Positions 13,122 to 13,143 of a stretch of 13,143 nt of DNA are shown here, in pieces. The DNA is from an uncultured Phascolarctobacterium sp. (GTDB lineage Bacteria > Bacillota > Negativicutes > Acidaminococcales > Acidaminococcaceae): positions 1 to 13,143 of the forward strand of contig CALCHC010000040.1 in the NCBI GenBank assembly GCA_937901335.1. The letters run 5' to 3'. Below the pieces are notes generated by a model, which had not been told where the DNA came from, ran no database searches, and saw only the letters and a list, made by a program, of their open reading frames with translations. The position numbers and the translations under genes were made by a program. The number at the start of each line of letters is the position of its first letter. Positions within the stretch are counted from its first letter, which is position 1.

Positions 13122-13143
13122 AAAGGCTCCGCTTAATTGCGGA
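13122..13143 (+). terminator. Probable terminator after pepT, cut by the window end
   Basis: TCCGC (13128-13132), a TTAATT loop and GCGGA (13139-13143) form a stem that begins 12 bases after the pepT stop and reaches the window edge. The preceding AAAGGC suggests that the stem continues beyond the window and ends in a T run, but this cannot be seen. Confidence 0.55.

Noticed and set aside
1..13143. tRNA, rRNA, phage genes or toxin-antitoxin pairs
   Set aside because: No cloverleaf or rRNA sequence and no phage or toxin-antitoxin family was recognised anywhere in the window.

Overview
The window looks like a chromosomal segment from a low-to-moderate G+C, Gram-positive-type anaerobe, most likely of the Negativicutes/Clostridia kind. 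I infer this from purine-rich Shine-Dalgarno sites, FabK as enoyl-ACP reductase, a FolE2-type folate pathway without folB, a C_GCAxxG_C_C protein and an ISL3 plus an IS110 element. The genus cannot be fixed from sequence alone.

Layout. 1-1582 (minus) is the 5' part of ilvD, divergent from fabK (1824-2768) and a coupled DUF1653 gene (2770-3030). An ISL3-family insertion sequence (3064-4778) follows. It has an exact 8-bp target duplication and sits in what was the loop of a terminator shared by the convergent DUF1653 and C_GCAxxG genes. Next, on the minus strand, are the C_GCAxxG_C_C protein (4815-5255) and an UPF0173 metallo-hydrolase (5261-5932), which form a two-gene operon. From 6011 a good promoter opens a plus-strand operon: secreted glucosaminidase, then trmL, a QueD/PTPS-family gene, folE2, folP, folK and pepT, with most junctions overlapping or only a few bases apart.

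That operon is split by an IS110-family element (about 7076-8656, transposase on the minus strand). Its roughly 250-base leader reads as a complete bridge RNA: a 5' stem-loop, then two similarly built internal-loop hairpins. The first loop carries an 11-base match to the DNA just outside the element, as expected of a target guide. The second carries a 7-base match to the element's own far end, as expected of a donor guide. Joining the two ends in a circle would create a TTGACA, 17-base spacer, TACTAT promoter just before the RNA. Removing the element leaves glucosaminidase and trmL 17 bases apart with an intact ribosome binding site.

The pterin genes make a coherent FolB-free route: FolE2 makes dihydroneopterin triphosphate from GTP, the PTPS-family protein (which has both Cys22 and Glu23 before HGH, the PTPS-III signature) would make 6-hydroxymethyl-dihydropterin, FolK pyrophosphorylates it and FolP joins it to p-aminobenzoate. 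No folB is visible in the window.
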